Of a stretch of DNA of 64,000 nucleotides, positions 62,344-64,000 are shown one piece after another. The notes under the pieces were generated by a model. The model was not told where the DNA came from. It did no database searches and saw nothing but the letters and a program-made list of their open reading frames with translations. This DNA comes from Hyphomicrobium sp. NDB2Meth4 (GTDB taxonomy: Bacteria; Pseudomonadota; Alphaproteobacteria; Rhizobiales; Hyphomicrobiaceae), in the NCBI RefSeq assembly GCF_900117445.1, contig NZ_FPEJ01000013.1, positions 310,001 to 374,000 on the forward strand, in the 5' to 3' direction. Positions within the stretch are counted from its first letter, which is position 1. The number at the start of each line of letters is the position of its first letter. Both the position numbers and the translations under genes were made by a program.

Positions 62344-63555
62344 CTATGCATGTTCTATTCGGTATAGCCCAACGTCCAACGCTTCGGCGCTGAATCCGGC
62401 CTCGCAGTAACACAGATAGTAATTCCAAAGTCGCCTGAATGGCTCATCGAACCCCAACGGCGCTATCTGGCTCCAGCTTGAATTGAAGCGTCGGCACCAT
62501 TCAGCTAGCGTACGGGCGTAGCTCGCTCCGAACAGCTCTCGCCGAGTGATCTTCAACCCGGCTGCCGCCGCCTGAGCTTCGATGATTTCGCCCGTAGGGA
62601 GGGCACCCCCTGGAAATATCTCCAACTGAATGAAGTCCGGACGGGTTCGGTATGCGTCATAGCGGTCGGCGGCGATCGTGATGACCTGCACGACAGCAAC
62701 GCCAGCCGGCGCGAGACAATTGCGCAGCTTTGCGAAGTACTGCGGCCAATACTTTTCGCCCACCGCTTCGAGCATTTCGATGCTCACGATGCGCTCGAAG
62801 CGCCCTTCGACGTCTCGATAGTCCTGAAGGCGCACGTCGACACCACCGGCGCGACCTGCGCGCTGCAATCGGTCTGAAGCGTAGGCGCGTTGCTCATGCG
62901 AGAGAGTTAGCGCCGTTACGGCGCAGCGATGCGCCACCGCGAGCCTCTCGGCGACGGCGCCCCAGCCGCATCCTATTTCGAGAACCTTCTCGCCGCCGTT
63001 GAGGTCCATCAGCTCGCATACCCGGTCGATCTTCCGCGCCTGTGCGCTTTCGAGAGTGTCGTGAGGCGAGCTGTAGATCCCGGACGAGTAGTTCATCCCC
63101 CCATCGAGCCACTTGGCGTAGAACGCGTTTCCTAAATCGTAGTGAGCGGAGATGTTGCGGCGGCTATTGAAGCGGGAATTTTCACGCCGGTCATGGCGCA
63201 AGCGGTACAATGTGCGGAGAACGGCGTTTCCCCGCGTGGCATTGTTCAGCGCGGCCTCGTTCTCCAGTGCCCAGGTCAGCAACTTGGTGAGATCAGCGGC
63301 GTCCCAGTCGCCGCAGCGGTAGGCCGACGCGAAACCGATGTCGCCCCCCGCCAACAGCCGTGCAAGCGCGCGCCATCGCTTCACATCGATGGATGCGTGC
63401 GTGCCGGGCCGGTCGCCCTCGAGGGTGAGCCTGCTGCCACGAGGAAGTGTTACCGTCAGCCCGCCCGCATCCAGTTGGCCGATCAGTCGCCGCACCATGC
63501 GACCGGCCATCGTCAGCTGCTCTTCGTCGCGTGCGAAATGGGCAAATTCAGACAT
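62344..63555 (-). CDS. cfa: Cyclopropane-fatty-acyl-phospholipid synthase
   Basis: 403 residues from ATG 63555 (overlapping the end of the DUF1365 gene by eight bases). The SAM-binding motif V-L-E-I-G-C-G-W-G near 187-195 is preceded by H-Y-D-L-G-N-x-F-Y near 135 and followed by E-M-L-E-A-V-G near 262, all marks of the family. It adds a methylene bridge to unsaturated membrane phospholipids. Confidence 0.9.
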   Translation of the reverse strand: MSEFAHFARDEEQLTMAGRMVRRLIGQLDAGGLTVTLPRGSRLTLEGDRPGTHASIDVKRWRALARLLAGGDIGFASAYRCGDWDAADLTKLLTWALENEAALNNATRGNAVLRTLYRLRHDRRENSRFNSRRNISAHYDLGNAFYAKWLDGGMNYSSGIYSSPHDTLESAQARKIDRVCELMDLNGGEKVLEIGCGWGAVAERLAVAHRCAVTALTLSHEQRAYASDRLQRAGRAGGVDVRLQDYRDVEGRFERIVSIEMLEAVGEKYWPQYFAKLRNCLAPAGVAVVQVITIAADRYDAYRTRPDFIQLEIFPGGALPTGEIIEAQAAAAGLKITRRELFGASYARTLAEWCRRFNSSWSQIAPLGFDEPFRRLWNYYLCYCEAGFSAEALDVGLYRIEHA

Positions 63556-64000
63556 GCTTGCGCTCGCGTTTCTGCTCGCAATCGCTGGCCGCCACATGAG
63601 GATGGATCGTAAGGCCCTTCCACCACAATCGCACGGCCTCGAAGTGGATCGCTGCAATGACTTTCAAAGTCACCAGCGGATACGTGCACAGCAGTTCCGC
63701 CAAGCGCAGATCTGTTAGCTCCTGACGCTGGGCGTGCAGCACCGTGTTTATGAGCGCCACTCCTTTCTCCGCGCCCGATATGCCCAGCGTCAAAGTTTCG
63801 CCGGGAGGGGCCAAGCGGAAATCGTAGCTCATATCCATGCCCATGAAGGGGGAGACGTAGAACGCCTTTTTGCTGGATTGGCGGATCGTGCCGCCTTCCT
63901 CGGCATTAGCCGCCATCGTGTAGCTGTGCCGCTCGCCGTAGGTATTGTGCACTTCATACACCGTCGCCGCGAGCTCGCCGCTTTGGCGATAGCAGAAGTA
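63548..64000 (-). CDS. DUF1365-family protein (5' truncated by window end)
   Basis: The frame is open to base 64000; the first visible residues are Y-F-C-Y and then Y-E-V-H-N-T-Y-G-E-R-H-S-Y. DUF1365 genes recur directly before cyclopropane synthase genes, as here, with translational coupling by an eight-base overlap. The function is not settled. About 150 residues are visible. Confidence 0.85.
   Translation of the reverse strand, partial: YFCYRQSGELAATVYEVHNTYGERHSYTMAANAEEGGTIRQSSKKAFYVSPFMGMDMSYDFRLAPPGETLTLGISGAEKGVALINTVLHAQRQELTDLRLAELLCTYPLVTLKVIAAIHFEAVRLWWKGLTIHPHVAASDCEQKRERKHV

Noticed and set aside
1-64000. tRNA, rRNA, insertion sequences, CRISPR arrays
   Set aside because: None seen by reading both strands; short tRNA-like folds cannot be fully excluded without a covariance search.

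Overview
The window looks like a GC-rich alphaproteobacterial chromosome segment, most likely Hyphomicrobiales (Rhizobiales). The inference rests on gene families typical of that group: matAB with a GntR partner, a GlnT-type glutamine synthetase, Pro/Ala-extended ExbB, DUF454 beside heme oxygenase, and a candidate Irr-type box. No genus can be named from sequence alone. I saw no rRNA, tRNA, insertion sequence or CRISPR array.

1-22.5 kb is a catabolic island. A Tsx-type outer-membrane channel (partial) ends in a strong terminator. A long plus-strand set follows: hyuA, hyuB, an SRPBCC/CoxG-like protein, a creatininase-family hydrolase, (IclR regulator on minus), an amidase, an EamA exporter, a three-subunit molybdenum hydroxylase (FAD, 2Fe-2S and Mo subunits) and a BMP-type ABC importer (binding protein, double ATPase, two permeases). 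A bidirectional terminator separates this from a convergent malonyl-CoA synthetase/decarboxylase pair with a divergent GntR/FCD regulator. Read together: import an N-heterocycle or nucleobase, hydroxylate it, open the ring, deamidate, and burn malonate to acetyl-CoA. An oxidative pyrimidine-type route is the best-fitting hypothesis. Two promoters of the island share a 17-bp operator.

22.8-37.6 kb is a heme/iron acquisition locus: two ECF sigma/FecR/TonB-dependent-receptor modules, heme oxygenase, DUF454 membrane protein, Rrf2 regulator, ExbB-ExbD-TonB and a separate secreted TonB C-terminal domain. The second receptor is fused to an extra Omp25-like barrel, which is the most unusual protein in the window.

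37.6-48.1 kb holds a LysR and an AraC regulator, then two tandem paralogous autotransporters. Their last 1.2 kb align without gaps, including 275 bp of perfect identity (recent duplication or gene conversion).

48.2-56.1 kb: TetR regulator, NitT/TauT-type ABC importer, type III glutamine synthetase-like ligase, a second creatininase-family hydrolase and malic enzyme. This looks like uptake and gamma-glutamylation of an unidentified amine.

56.1-64 kb is a looser region of small stress-type genes, with two decayed genes (DUF2267 and a possible di-heme peroxidase tail), an SDR behind an EcfG-like promoter, a small lipoprotein, a sorbosone/glucose dehydrogenase-like protein, GlsB/YeaQ, TspO, cyclopropane-fatty-acid synthase and a DUF1365 protein cut by the window end.
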